The notes under the pieces: model-generated | The model's database searches: none | Seen by the model: the letters and a program-made list of their open reading frames with translations, nothing else | What the model was told of the DNA's origin: nothing | NCBI RefSeq assembly: GCF_030163755.1 | Contig: NZ_JASJOE010000009.1 | Coordinates: forward strand, 1 to 64,000 | Direction: 5' to 3' | Source of the DNA: Roseicyclus amphidinii | Lineage (GTDB): Bacteria; Pseudomonadota; Alphaproteobacteria; Rhodobacterales; Rhodobacteraceae | Length of the DNA: 64,000 nt | Position numbers and translations under genes: made by a program | Shown here: piece after piece, positions 35,341-43,404 of the stretch | How positions within the stretch are numbered: the stretch's first letter is position 1 | Layout: the number at the start of each line of letters is the position of its first letter

Positions 35341-36471
35341 GACCGCTCCGCGCGCTGCGGGCCTGGCTGTCAGAACCGCCAACCGTTCGGTCACCTCCGC
35401 CCGCACCGGGCCGGGCCGGGGCGCGTCGCGCAGCGTGGTGAACCAATGCGCCGCGGGCGCGCGGCCCAGCCTTGGCGGGTTCTCCCAACTCAGACCGCGC
35501 AGCACGGCCTCGGCGCCCTCGGGCAGCCGCTCGGGGATCTCGTGGCCGTTCAGCACGGCCCAGACCCCGGTCCAGAGCCGCCCCACCGACCACGGGTTGT
35601 AGCCGCCCCCGCCCAGCACCAGCAGGCGCGGGCACCCCAGCGCCATCAGCCCGCGCAGCACGTCCCAATGGGCGTTGTTGGACAGCGCAAGCCGCGACAG
35701 CGGGTCCTCGGTCACGGCGTCCGCCCCGCATTGCAGCACGATCGCATCGGGCGCGAAACCCGCCACGGCGGGCAGGATCAGCCGCGCGCAGACCTCCGCC
35801 ATCTCGCTGTCGTTGAAGCCGCGCGGCACCGGCAGGTTCAGGCAATTGCCGCCGCCATCCTCCTCAAGCGCGCCGGTGAAGGGCCAGCGGCGCTCCTCGT
35901 GGACCGAGATCAGCAGCGTCTCGGGATCGCCGGCAAAGGCGTGTTCCACCCCGTCGGAGTGATGCGCGTCGATGTCGACATAGGCGATGCGCCGCGCGCC
36001 TGCGCGCCGGAGCGAAAGCATCGCCAGCACGGGATCGTTGAGGTAGCAGAACCCGCCCGCCCGGTCGGGAAAGCCGTGATGCGTGCCGCCACCGGGATGG
36101 TGGATCACGCCGCCCTGCGCCAGCAACTCGCCCGCCAGAAGCGAGGCCCCCGCCGCCGTGGCGGGGCGGCGATACATCTCGGGATAGACCGGGTTCGCCA
36201 CGGTGCCGAGCGCGTGGCGGGCGCGGGTCTCGTCGCTCACCTCCTGCGCGGCCTCGGCGCGGCTGAGCGCCGCGACATAGTCAGGCGTGTGCCAGATCGT
36301 CAGCGCGTGCGGCTTGGCGCGCGGGCTGGTGCGGTATTGCTCCGGTCCCAGCCATCCCATCGCGCGGGCAAGGTCCATCACGGTCGACACGCGCGGCACG
36401 CGCAACGGGTGCCAGGCCCCGTAGCTGGAGCCGCGGTAGATCTCCGATCCGAGAAACAGGGGCCGCGTCAC
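35332..36471 (-). CDS. Histone deacetylase-family (AcuC-like) hydrolase
   Basis: The frame is open to 36879, but the protein starts at GTG 36471 (MTRPLFLGSEIYRGSSYGAW), which overlaps the TGA of the glutathione peroxidase gene (GTGA). The 379-aa product shows the HDAC active site: VIHHPGGGTHHGFPDR (tandem His pair), YVDIDAHHSDGVEHAF (zinc Asp and His) and LQCGADAVTEDPLSR (second zinc Asp), with GGGGYNPWSVGRLW near the end. Bacterial members remove acyl groups from proteins such as acetyl-CoA synthetase, or from small amides. The target is unknown. It is the second gene of a two-gene unit. Confidence 0.93.
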   Translation of the reverse strand: MTRPLFLGSEIYRGSSYGAWHPLRVPRVSTVMDLARAMGWLGPEQYRTSPRAKPHALTIWHTPDYVAALSRAEAAQEVSDETRARHALGTVANPVYPEMYRRPATAAGASLLAGELLAQGGVIHHPGGGTHHGFPDRAGGFCYLNDPVLAMLSLRRAGARRIAYVDIDAHHSDGVEHAFAGDPETLLISVHEERRWPFTGALEEDGGGNCLNLPVPRGFNDSEMAEVCARLILPAVAGFAPDAIVLQCGADAVTEDPLSRLALSNNAHWDVLRGLMALGCPRLLVLGGGGYNPWSVGRLWTGVWAVLNGHEIPERLPEGAEAVLRGLSWENPPRLGRAPAAHWFTTLRDAPRPGPVRAEVTERLAVLTARPAARGAVPE

Positions 36472-37001
36472 GCCCCGAGCAGCGCCTCGATCTCGCGCCG
36501 CATCCGCCCGCCCGTGGGCCGCGTGTTCGACCCGAAGCTCTGCACCATGCGGCCCTGCCCGTCGAGCAGCACCTTGTTGAAGTTCCAGCCGGGCTCGAAC
36601 CCGTAGGTGTCGCGCAGCCAGCGGTAGAAGGGATGCGCGCCCGCGCCGCGGACCGGGGTGATCGTCGTCATCGGCAGGGTCAGGCCGAAATTGACCTCGC
36701 AGAACTCGGCGACGTCCTCGTCGCTGCCCAGCTCCTGCCGGAAATCGTCGGACGGGACGGCCAGCACGACAAGCCCGCGTGGCCCGTAGTCCTCGTGCAG
36801 CACCTGCAACTCGTCGTATTGCGGGGTGTAGCCGCAGAGCGAGGCAGTGTTGACCACCAGCACCGGCCGCCCGCGCCACGCCGCCATGTCATACTGCCCG
36901 CCGTCGATCGAGTCGAAGCGGAAACTCGCCTGCGCCCATGCGGGCAGGGCGGTGAGGGCAGGCAGGGCGGCAAGCCCCGCGATCAGGCTGCGGCGGTGCA
37001 T
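36468..37001 (-). CDS. Glutathione peroxidase, exported
   Basis: I use ATG 37001 (MHRRSLIAGLAALPALTALP), which reveals a signal peptide ending near AWAQA; the extension to 37061 would bury it. The 177-aa protein has the family blocks VNTASLCGYTPQYDELQVLH, with Cys as the peroxidatic residue rather than selenocysteine, and the tetrad Trp/Asn region in GWNFNKVLLDG. It should reduce peroxides in the periplasm with thioredoxin-like or glutathione donors. Export is less common for this family. It is coupled to the HDAC-family gene by a GTGA overlap and divergent from the Nudix gene. Confidence 0.92.
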   Translation of the reverse strand: MHRRSLIAGLAALPALTALPAWAQASFRFDSIDGGQYDMAAWRGRPVLVVNTASLCGYTPQYDELQVLHEDYGPRGLVVLAVPSDDFRQELGSDEDVAEFCEVNFGLTLPMTTITPVRGAGAHPFYRWLRDTYGFEPGWNFNKVLLDGQGRMVQSFGSNTRPTGGRMRREIEALLGA

Positions 37002-37105
37002 CGGTCGTATCCTCGCGGTCGCTGTTGCACCGAAAGCTATGTCTGCGCGTGCCTTGGTCAAGCGGGCTTGGCAGCGGGGGGTGCGACATGCGATACCCCG
37101 CCGTC

Positions 37106-37582
37106 ATGACCCGCAAGACCACCATACAGGCGCCTTTGCGCATCGCCTCCGCCGCGAAACGCGAGACGCGGACGCAGTTTGCCGCGCTGCCCTTCCGGGT
37201 CAAGAAGAAGGGCGAGGTCGAGGTCCTGCTGATCTCCTCGCTCGACACGGGGCGCTGGATCATCCCCAAGGGCTGGCCGATGGACGGCATGCGCCCCGCC
37301 GAGGCCGCCGCCGAGGAAGCCTGGGAAGAGGCCGGCATCCGCGGTCGGGTCTTCGACGAGGTGCTGGGGCTCTACTCCTACTCCAAGTGGCTCGACGAAG
37401 AGCTGTCGCTGCCCTGTATCGTCGTGGTCTTCGGCCTCGAGGTCAGCCATTTCGACGACAGCTTCCCCGAAGCCGGGGCCCGCAAGCGCAAGTGGCTGAG
37501 CCGCAAGAAGGCCGCGCAGCGGGTGGACGAGCCGGAACTGAAACAGATCATTGCGACCTTCGACCCCGCCCGGCTGCGCTGA
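37106..37582 (+). CDS. Nudix hydrolase (variant Nudix box)
   Basis: The Nudix fold is clear (RTQFAALPFRVKKKGEVEVL; GRWIIPKGWPMDGM) with the box GWPMDGMRPAEAAAEEAWEE-AGI. Two consensus positions differ: Met in place of the first Glu and Glu in place of Arg before the EE pair. The later Glu residues that hold the metal are kept. Relatives of this type hydrolyse diphosphoinositol- or dinucleoside-type pyrophosphates. ATG 37106 (MTRKTTIQ, 158 aa) and ATG 37088 (164 aa) are both possible; neither has a strong ribosome site. Confidence 0.88.
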   Translation: MTRKTTIQAPLRIASAAKRETRTQFAALPFRVKKKGEVEVLLISSLDTGRWIIPKGWPMDGMRPAEAAAEEAWEEAGIRGRVFDEVLGLYSYSKWLDEELSLPCIVVVFGLEVSHFDDSFPEAGARKRKWLSRKKAAQRVDEPELKQIIATFDPARLR

Positions 37583-37628
37583 CGCCGTGACTTGAACCCG
37601 TCCGCGGTCCGAATATCTTGCAACTGAC

Positions 37629-38081
37629 ATGATCCGATACACGCTCAAATGCGCCGAGGGCCACGGCTTCGACAGCTGGTTCCAATCCGCCGACGCCTAC
37701 GAGGCGCTGGCGGACCGAGGCATGGTCAGCTGCGCGATCTGCGGCGGCACCGATGTGACCAAGGCGCTGATGGCGCCCCGCGTCTCCGTCGCCGAAAGCG
37801 CGCCGGCCGAGCCACCCGCCGCACCGGCCGTGCCCGACCGCCCGCTCAGCGCGCCCGCGCATCCGGCCGAACAGATGCTGCGCGCCCTGCGCGAGCATCT
37901 GCAGAAGAGCTCGACCTATGTCGGCGGCCGCTTCGCGCAGGAAGCCCGCGCCATGCACCTGGGCGAGGCGGACGAGCGCCCGATCCATGGCGAGGCGAGC
38001 CCCGCCGAGGCGCGCGCGCTGATCGAGGAAGGCGTGCCCATCGCGCCCCTGCCGATCCTGCCGCCCGACAAGACGAACTGA
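37629..38081 (+). CDS. DUF1178 family protein
   Basis: A 150-aa protein with the family start MIRYTLKCAEGHGFDSWFQS and a zinc-ribbon-like cysteine pattern (Cys8, then CAICGGTDV). The middle is a Pro/Ala-rich linker and the C-terminal part is helical (EQMLRALREHLQKSSTYVGG; EARALIEEGVPIAPLPIL). It is widespread in alpha- and betaproteobacteria, often next to a Nudix or carbon-nitrogen hydrolase gene as here. Function is unknown. It shares a strand with the Nudix gene 46 bases upstream and ends at a four-palindrome array. Confidence 0.92.
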   Translation: MIRYTLKCAEGHGFDSWFQSADAYEALADRGMVSCAICGGTDVTKALMAPRVSVAESAPAEPPAAPAVPDRPLSAPAHPAEQMLRALREHLQKSSTYVGGRFAQEARAMHLGEADERPIHGEASPAEARALIEEGVPIAPLPILPPDKTN

Positions 38082-38088
38082 GCGCGAC

Positions 38089-38177
38089 AAGGCCCTTGCA
38101 AGGGCCTTCCGAGGCTTTTGCAAAAGCCTTGTCCAAGACCCTTGCAAGGGTCTTGCAAGCCTTTTGCAAAAGGCTTG
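38089..38177. repeat. Second array of four TTGCAA-type perfect palindromes
   Basis: Perfect, loop-less palindromes at 38089-38108 (half AAGGCCCTTG), 38112-38129 (half AGGCTTTTG), 38135-38154 (half AAGACCCTTG) and 38156-38177 (half CAAGCCTTTTG). The third contains the same 18-nt palindrome as 28073-28090. The fourth shares the AGCCTTTTG half with 28093-28114. The array lies between convergent genes, 7 bases after the DUF1178 stop and 10 bases from the glycosyltransferase stop. Confidence 0.9.
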
Positions 38178-38187
38178 GGCGCACCGC

Positions 38188-39402
38188 TCAGAGGGGGCGC
38201 GGAACGATCCCCATCGCGCGCAGTTCGGCCGCCTCGCGCGCGTCGCGCGCGGCCTCCAGTGCGGCGACCGAGCGCGCCACATGGGCGGCGATCTCGGCAT
38301 CGGGCAGGCCACGGGCCTGCATCTCGGCGACCATCCGCTTGCCCGCTGGGGCCAGCGGCTGCACGAACAGGAGCCGGTCCAGCGCGTCAAGCGGCACTTC
38401 CGCCGCGCGGGCCAGCGCGTCCATCCGCGCGCCGAACCCCGGCGCGTCGCGCAGCGCGGCCAGCCGCGCCCGGTGCCAGTCGACGCTGCCCTGAAGCAGC
38501 CGCTTCAAGACGGCGTCCTGCAGCCAGTCCCCGACCAGCCCGGCAACCGCGTCCGAGCGCGCCGACAGGCCGGGCAGCGCAAGCTCGTTGCGGTCGAAGA
38601 CCGCGAAATAGGTCGCGTCATACTTGCCCCGTTTCAGGTTCACGTTGCCCCGGTCCCCGCGCAACAGGTAGGCCTCGCGGCCCTGGACGGCGAAATGCGC
38701 CACCTCGGCCAACGCGCGGCCCACCGTCACGGCCGACCCGCGCCAGCCGTCGCGCAGGAAGGAGGGCGGCATCGGCTGCCCCGACCCGTTGACCCAGCGC
38801 AGCGCCAGCTGGGCCTGCATCCGTTCCGGGTCGCGTTTCGCGCCCTTCATCGAGGGGCGGTGAATGCCCAGCTTGAGCTGCGGGAAGGGGCGGAACAGCG
38901 TCTTCACGCCCCAGCCGCGCCGAAACCCGTCGGGGGCACCGCGGGTGAACTGCGGCAGAAGCGGCGCGTCCGACCAGTCCACCACCCCGTTCGAGCCCAT
39001 CATCCGCCAGCTGAGCGCAACCCCCTCGGTCCCCTCGGGGCAGGCCGCCAGCAAGGCGGCGAAGCTGCCGTCGCCGGTCTTCACATGCACGAATTCATCC
39101 GCGTCGAGCACCAGCAGCCATTCGGCCCCGGCGATCTCGGGCCGCCGTTCGGCCAGCGAGAGCGCGTGGGGTTGCGGCTTGCGCCCCTCGGGCACGGTGT
39201 TGCGCAGGTGCCGGACCAGCCCCATCGCCTCCAGCCGGTCGAGCATCGCGTCGGTCCCGTCGCGGCAATCGTTGCTGTAGACGAAGACTTCGGTGGCTCC
39301 GATCAGCCGGTGATGGGCCAGCCATTCCAGCAGGCGCGGCCCCTCGTCCTTCATCATGCCCAGGAGGGACACGCGGGGGGCGCGGGGCGCTGCCGCGGGC
39401 AT
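38188..39402 (-). CDS. Glycosyltransferase family 2-like protein (Glyco_tranf_2_4 type)
   Basis: Start ATG 39402 overlaps the TGA of the preceding gene by one base (TGATG). The 404-aa protein opens with LGMMKDEGPRLLEWLAHHRL and EVFVYSNDCRDGTDAMLDRL. The metal/nucleotide site is WLLVLDADEFVHV (DxD). Next come SWRMMGSNGVVDWSDAPLL and a GIHRPSMKG segment, typical of GT2_4/GT92-like enzymes that add sugars to glycans. The C-terminal 80 residues are helical. It is clearly a paralogue of the first 330 residues of the gene at 47949-49781. It is the last gene of the glycan region. Confidence 0.88.
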   Translation of the reverse strand: MPAAAPRAPRVSLLGMMKDEGPRLLEWLAHHRLIGATEVFVYSNDCRDGTDAMLDRLEAMGLVRHLRNTVPEGRKPQPHALSLAERRPEIAGAEWLLVLDADEFVHVKTGDGSFAALLAACPEGTEGVALSWRMMGSNGVVDWSDAPLLPQFTRGAPDGFRRGWGVKTLFRPFPQLKLGIHRPSMKGAKRDPERMQAQLALRWVNGSGQPMPPSFLRDGWRGSAVTVGRALAEVAHFAVQGREAYLLRGDRGNVNLKRGKYDATYFAVFDRNELALPGLSARSDAVAGLVGDWLQDAVLKRLLQGSVDWHRARLAALRDAPGFGARMDALARAAEVPLDALDRLLFVQPLAPAGKRMVAEMQARGLPDAEIAAHVARSVAALEAARDAREAAELRAMGIVPRPL

Positions 39403-40106
39403 CAGTAATTCACGTAATGGCTCTGGATGACCGGTTTCGGAGGCCCTTCGCGGTGCAGTTTGCGCACCACGTAGAACAGGAACTGCGGCACCTCGTAGCG
39501 GTGTTCCGCGCCGCGGTTGCTGTTGGTCGGATCGGGGATCTTGCGGGGCCGTTCGGTGCCCTTGCGCGACATGGTCCAGCAGCCCAGCACCTCGTAGCCC
39601 AGCGAATGATGCCAGTAGCGCCACGGGATATCCGGGCCGACCTGGTAGAAGCCATGGCCGAACCAGCCGTCCGTGCCAACGCAGGAGATGAATATCCCGC
39701 CCTCCTGCAGCATGGCGTCCACGTTGCGGAAGGCCTGCGCGATGTCGAAGACATGCTCGGTCGTCCCGCCGTCGTAGATCAGGTCGAACCGGCCCGTCAG
39801 ATCCTCGCCCACCGGTTCGGACAGGTCATGCACGTATTCCGCCCCCTCGATATCCGAGAAGTCGAGGCTTTCGAGCTTCGGCCAGCCGATCGTCCTGAGG
39901 TAGGTCTCGCAGAACCCGTCTTCCTGGAACAGGTCCTGGGGCGTCGCCGGGATGCCCATGCGGGCGAGTTTCTTGATCAGCCGGTCGGTCCAGCCGGGCG
40001 GGGTGAAATGCATCTTCTGGCGGCCCAGCATGATGCCCTTTCGGCAATCCTTGACCACCGGCGCGATCAGCGCGAGCTGCTGGGCGATGTTGATGCTGAT
40101 GCCCAT
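39402..40106 (-). CDS. Methyltransferase-like hypothetical protein
   Basis: Start ATG 40106 (MGISINIAQQLALIAPVVKD) has GGAGA eight bases upstream; the frame beyond it is not protein-like. The 234-aa product has a class I SAM-methyltransferase-like core: FDLIYDGGTTEHVFDIAQAF followed by LQEGGIFISCV, where the core strand and the post-motif helix can be recognised. The glycine-rich motif I is not clear. It may be a methyltransferase or a degenerate relative acting on the glycan or its lipid carrier. It lies between two glycosyltransferase-like genes on the same strand. Confidence 0.75.
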   Translation of the reverse strand: MGISINIAQQLALIAPVVKDCRKGIMLGRQKMHFTPPGWTDRLIKKLARMGIPATPQDLFQEDGFCETYLRTIGWPKLESLDFSDIEGAEYVHDLSEPVGEDLTGRFDLIYDGGTTEHVFDIAQAFRNVDAMLQEGGIFISCVGTDGWFGHGFYQVGPDIPWRYWHHSLGYEVLGCWTMSRKGTERPRKIPDPTNSNRGAEHRYEVPQFLFYVVRKLHREGPPKPVIQSHYVNY

Positions 40107-40258
40107 GGCGGGTCTCCTTTCGTCAGCGGGGGACCGCGGAGGTGGGTGTCCGCCGTCGGGCTGTCTGCGGCGGCCCAAGGGCCTGCCCACGGCCCGTCCC
40201 GTGCCCCTTGGCCTTCGGGTGCCGCGCCGTCGCGCCCTGGTTCGCCCCCGCCATGCCC

Positions 40259-41179
40259 TCAGCCCCCCTCGGCCCCGGTCAGCGGCGGGATGCCCTCGGG
40301 CAGCGGCTCGTCGAAGATGCGCCGCACGCGCTTCACGCCGACCTGGGCGCGCAGCCCCTCGTAGCCCTGGTCGGCAAGGCCCGCTTCGCTCAGGATCTCC
40401 CACTTGCGGTAATGCACGGCGGTGATCGGCTTGTGGGCGGGAAAGGGTTTGCCGCGCAGCTTGCCGCCGAGGATGAAATGGTCGTTCTCCTCCAGCTCGT
40501 TCCACGCCAGCCCGGCACGCCGGATCGCCACCGGCAGGGTCATCTGGTCGAGATAGGGGCGGCGGTGCGGGGCCAGGGCCTCGACCTTGTCGATGGCCTG
40601 CGCGGTCTCCATCCAGGTCTCGGCAAAGGACAGGCCCTGCGCGGTGCGGTGGTCCTCGGGGAAGATCACGAACCCCGAGGAGAAATAGGGCACCATGGGC
40701 CGCCTGCGGTCGCGCATCAGCCGGATCCGTTCCCCGGGGACGGGCATGCCGAAGGTGCCGTAGACCGTTTCCCACAGGTCGTCCGGTTTCCAGTGGATCG
40801 AGGCGGCGGGCGAGCAGGTGACATGGCCGGGCTTCATCAGCCGCCCGATGTCATGTGCGGCCATCACCAGGATGTCGCTGTCCATGAAGCCCGACCAGCC
40901 GGTTTCGCGCGGCTGAAGGCAGGCGATGATCTTGTTTCCATGGGGATATTCCGGATCGAAGACGCCCTGCGTCTCCATCGGCCTGACCTCGCAGCGCATC
41001 CGGCGGAGCGTCTCGACCGCGGCGGGGTCGACCTCTCCCATGCGGTGGGCGGGGCAGTAGCCGACCAGCTCGATCGCGGGGTCGAGGTGCTGGCGGATCG
41101 AGGCGGCGAGGTAGCAGGCGAGATACTGGTAGCCCGGCGGTTCGACCACGAAGAACAGGGTGAGCGAGGGGGAGGCCAT
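40259..41179 (-). CDS. Glycosyltransferase-like protein (GT-A fold)
   Basis: Start ATG 41179 (MASPSLTLFFVVEPPGYQYL) with GAGGGGG upstream. The 306-aa product has a DxD-type motif in SGFMDSDILVMAAHDIGRLM, preceded by the nucleotide-binding start LACYLAASIRQHLDPAIELV, as in family 8-like glycosyltransferases. FSSGFVIFPEDHR and NDHFILGGKLRGKPFP may shape the acceptor site. There is no signal peptide. It begins 11 bases after the GT32-like gene. Donor and acceptor are unknown. Confidence 0.72.
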   Translation of the reverse strand: MASPSLTLFFVVEPPGYQYLACYLAASIRQHLDPAIELVGYCPAHRMGEVDPAAVETLRRMRCEVRPMETQGVFDPEYPHGNKIIACLQPRETGWSGFMDSDILVMAAHDIGRLMKPGHVTCSPAASIHWKPDDLWETVYGTFGMPVPGERIRLMRDRRRPMVPYFSSGFVIFPEDHRTAQGLSFAETWMETAQAIDKVEALAPHRRPYLDQMTLPVAIRRAGLAWNELEENDHFILGGKLRGKPFPAHKPITAVHYRKWEILSEAGLADQGYEGLRAQVGVKRVRRIFDEPLPEGIPPLTGAEGG

Positions 41180-41190
41180 GGCGCGCCCCC

Positions 41191-42003
41191 TCAGTCTTCC
41201 AGCGCCTGGGCCGGGTCGATGCCGACCTCCTGGCACATGCGCCAGGCGTAGGAGTTTTCGAGCGGTATGTTCTTGCGCCACCACGGTTTTGTGCCGTTGG
41301 TGTAGAGATGGACCGAGACGGTGGCGTCGGTGAACCAGCCTTCGACGCGGCCGTGGGGGTCGTAGAAGATGTCGTTGAGCTGGAAGGGCACGGGGTAGAG
41401 GACGTCGGGGGTCATGGCCTTGTCGTAATCCCCTGTTTTCTGGGCGAAATACGTGAAAGCCTGCGGGCCGAAGGCGGTGCGCTCGGTCTTGTAGATCTTC
41501 ACCGCGTGGGGAATGTCGTCCTTCAGGCGGGTGATCTTCTTGCGCTGGTTCTTGTTCCACCAGGGCGGAACCTCGGGGAGATTGTCATAGTAATCAAGGA
41601 GTTGGTCCATCAGCTCGCAATGCTGCGGCAGGCCCACGACGCCGCAGTTGAGCGCGCCGCGCATGCCGTGGCCGGCGAAGATGTAGGTCCAGTCGTCGGG
41701 GAAGGGGCGGTGGCAGAAGGCGTCGCAGTCGATCCAGATCGCGCCGGTGGCGCGTATCATCTTGTATCTAAAGACATTTGACAGGAAGGAGGCGGAGGTT
41801 TCGGCGACGATGTCCATGGGAATGTCCATGATCTCGGAGGCCTTCCGCACCTCGACGCCGGGGGGGACATTGGTGACCGTATCGGTGCAATAGAGCGTCA
41901 CGGGATGGCCGTGGCGCAGATGCGAGACGAGGCATAACTGGTTGAGATACTGGAGCTTTTCGCCAATCCAGAGGGAGGCCACGGGCCTGCGGTTCAGTTC
42001 CAC
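41191..42003 (-). CDS. GT32-like glycosyltransferase
   Basis: Start GTG 42003 (MELNRRPVASLWIGEKLQYL) follows an AAGGGG site. The 270-aa protein has the layout of the DxD sugar-binding/alpha-1,4-galactosyltransferase group: SLWIGEKLQYLNQLCLVSHL, the SNVFRYKMI segment, and the DxD site IWIDCDAFCHRPFP. A C-terminal block reads DATVSVHLYTNGTKPWWRK. Capsule and LPS clusters often carry such genes. It is the first gene of the downstream half of the glycan region. A non-coding stretch and the AT-rich HEPN-like gene lie upstream. Confidence 0.82.
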   Translation of the reverse strand: MELNRRPVASLWIGEKLQYLNQLCLVSHLRHGHPVTLYCTDTVTNVPPGVEVRKASEIMDIPMDIVAETSASFLSNVFRYKMIRATGAIWIDCDAFCHRPFPDDWTYIFAGHGMRGALNCGVVGLPQHCELMDQLLDYYDNLPEVPPWWNKNQRKKITRLKDDIPHAVKIYKTERTAFGPQAFTYFAQKTGDYDKAMTPDVLYPVPFQLNDIFYDPHGRVEGWFTDATVSVHLYTNGTKPWWRKNIPLENSYAWRMCQEVGIDPAQALED

Positions 42004-42381
42004 GGAACGGTACCCCTTATGCTGCTCGTTACGCGCGCGGGTGGTTGCCTCCCGCGTTCACTTTGAAGCGTTTTCCCTTATTTCAGGGGGCAAGGCAAAG
42101 GGTTTCGGCGCGCGGGAGAGGGGGTGTTGCGGGGGCGCACGGGGGCGTTAACCCCCGGGCGGGGAAGGCCGCAGGGGGCGGAGACGGCCGCGTCACACCC
42201 CGTGCACAGGCTGTACACACCCTGTGCATACGCGATTTGCGCACGGAAGGGGTGGGGAGGGTGGTTAAGGGTGCGGGGGGTTGGTAAGGGTCTGGTGACG
42301 GGTTTCTTGGGTGGTTACAAGTCCGGTACGTGGGACAGCGCTGTGTCACTGTGGACAGTTCGAAATCAATTCGTTGGGCCG
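42004..42381. other. Non-coding region with inverted repeat, next to an AT-rich gene
   Basis: 378 bp without a credible gene; short open frames here have low-complexity products. A perfect 8-bp inverted repeat TGCACAGG (42203-42210) / CCTGTGCA (42221-42228) flanks TGTACA. There are several GTTAA/GGTTA stretches. The GC content drops sharply near 42340-42370, marking the edge of the AT-rich segment. Promoters for the GT32-like gene probably lie here, but I cannot pin one down. Confidence 0.45.
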
Positions 42382-43335
42382 CTATTCTGAAGCCGCATTC
42401 GTCGATGCTTCAAGGATTGCAATAATTGCCTTCTGTACTGCAAATAGGCACTTTGCAGTGTCTTTTCCTGTTAAGTAAAGTCTCTTCCCTGGCTCGAGTT
42501 CTTTTCCTGTATTCTTTAAGTACTCCGTGTCCACGATGCCTCGCCTGTGAACAATGAGGTGACGATTCTGGTTCAGCTCATATAACTGAGGTCCAAACGC
42601 CAATTGTAGTTTTGGGTTATCGAAAAGAATTTTGAATACTTTCTTCATTGGGTGGAAGCTGTCAAACTTCGCCTTTGAGAATACTATATTTCCCATTGAT
42701 CGTGTTAAATCGAACCCGAAGTCTGATAAATCGGATATCGAAAGCGCTTTGCTTCCAATCAGTTTTTGCACACTGGGATCGCCTATCAAATCGATTGCTT
42801 GTGACGGATTTCGGTTGAGCCACTCAATAATGAATTCTCGACTGAATGACTCGAATGCCGACCACCCTGCCACTTGCGCTTGAAATAGAATCTCTTCTGC
42901 TGCAAATAGAATTTCCGAGGAGTCAAGGTGCCTTCTTAAGCCCAAGATTATACTGTCTATTATGTCTTCGTGCCCTTCAGTTGAAGCGATATACTCAGCC
43001 ATCCGCGCTTGAGCTCGCTCTCTACACCTCACCTCTGATATGGCTTCTTCTTCGGGAGAGCTTGGCTTTTTCTCAAGTGCAAGTATTCTTTCGGAGGTAA
43101 GAAAGCGACGAAATCGGTCTTGATGAACGGCGTCTTGTTCCAATTGAAAAGGAATGGTGGCGGCGCTTACTACGCCTCGTAAATCTTCCGCGGCAATACG
43201 GGCGAGACTTGAGTATGGGTGGTCATTGAATGCGTATTTCCATATTGGTGTAGTATACTCATCGACACTTGAGATCAAATATGCCGCCAGCACAAAATCT
43301 ACAACTTTCTTCGGTACTCTCTGGCTATTTTCCAC
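42382..43335 (-). CDS. Candidate HEPN-domain protein, AT-rich, probably acquired
   Basis: A 317-aa protein started by GTG 43335 (MENSQRVPKKVVDFVLAAYL). Its DNA is far more AT-rich than any neighbour and uses A/T-ending codons (AAA, TTT, ATT), a strong sign of transfer. It is almost wholly helical. Near the C-terminus LNQNRHLIVHRRGIVDTEYL contains R-x4-H (Arg258, His263), the catalytic motif of HEPN ribonucleases. The helix GWSAFESFSREFIIEWLN (about 158-174) resembles the RiboL-PSP/MAE_28990 HEPN type. HEPN proteins act as toxins, defence nucleases or RNA-binding modules. No antitoxin or nucleotidyltransferase gene is adjacent. It interrupts the glycan region. The domain call is from pattern reading only. 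Confidence 0.7.
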   Translation of the reverse strand: MENSQRVPKKVVDFVLAAYLISSVDEYTTPIWKYAFNDHPYSSLARIAAEDLRGVVSAATIPFQLEQDAVHQDRFRRFLTSERILALEKKPSSPEEEAISEVRCRERAQARMAEYIASTEGHEDIIDSIILGLRRHLDSSEILFAAEEILFQAQVAGWSAFESFSREFIIEWLNRNPSQAIDLIGDPSVQKLIGSKALSISDLSDFGFDLTRSMGNIVFSKAKFDSFHPMKKVFKILFDNPKLQLAFGPQLYELNQNRHLIVHRRGIVDTEYLKNTGKELEPGKRLYLTGKDTAKCLFAVQKAIIAILEASTNAASE

Positions 43336-43404
43336 ACTTATTTCCCGCTGTTTTTGCCCTGACTCCGACGATTCAGTGGTTGAGTGCTTGCGTGATAAAC
43401 TGGT

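Noticed and set aside
42045-42390. Three small overlapping open frames (80-88 codons) in the non-coding strip
   Set aside because: No ribosome sites, low-complexity products and no similarity to known small proteins.
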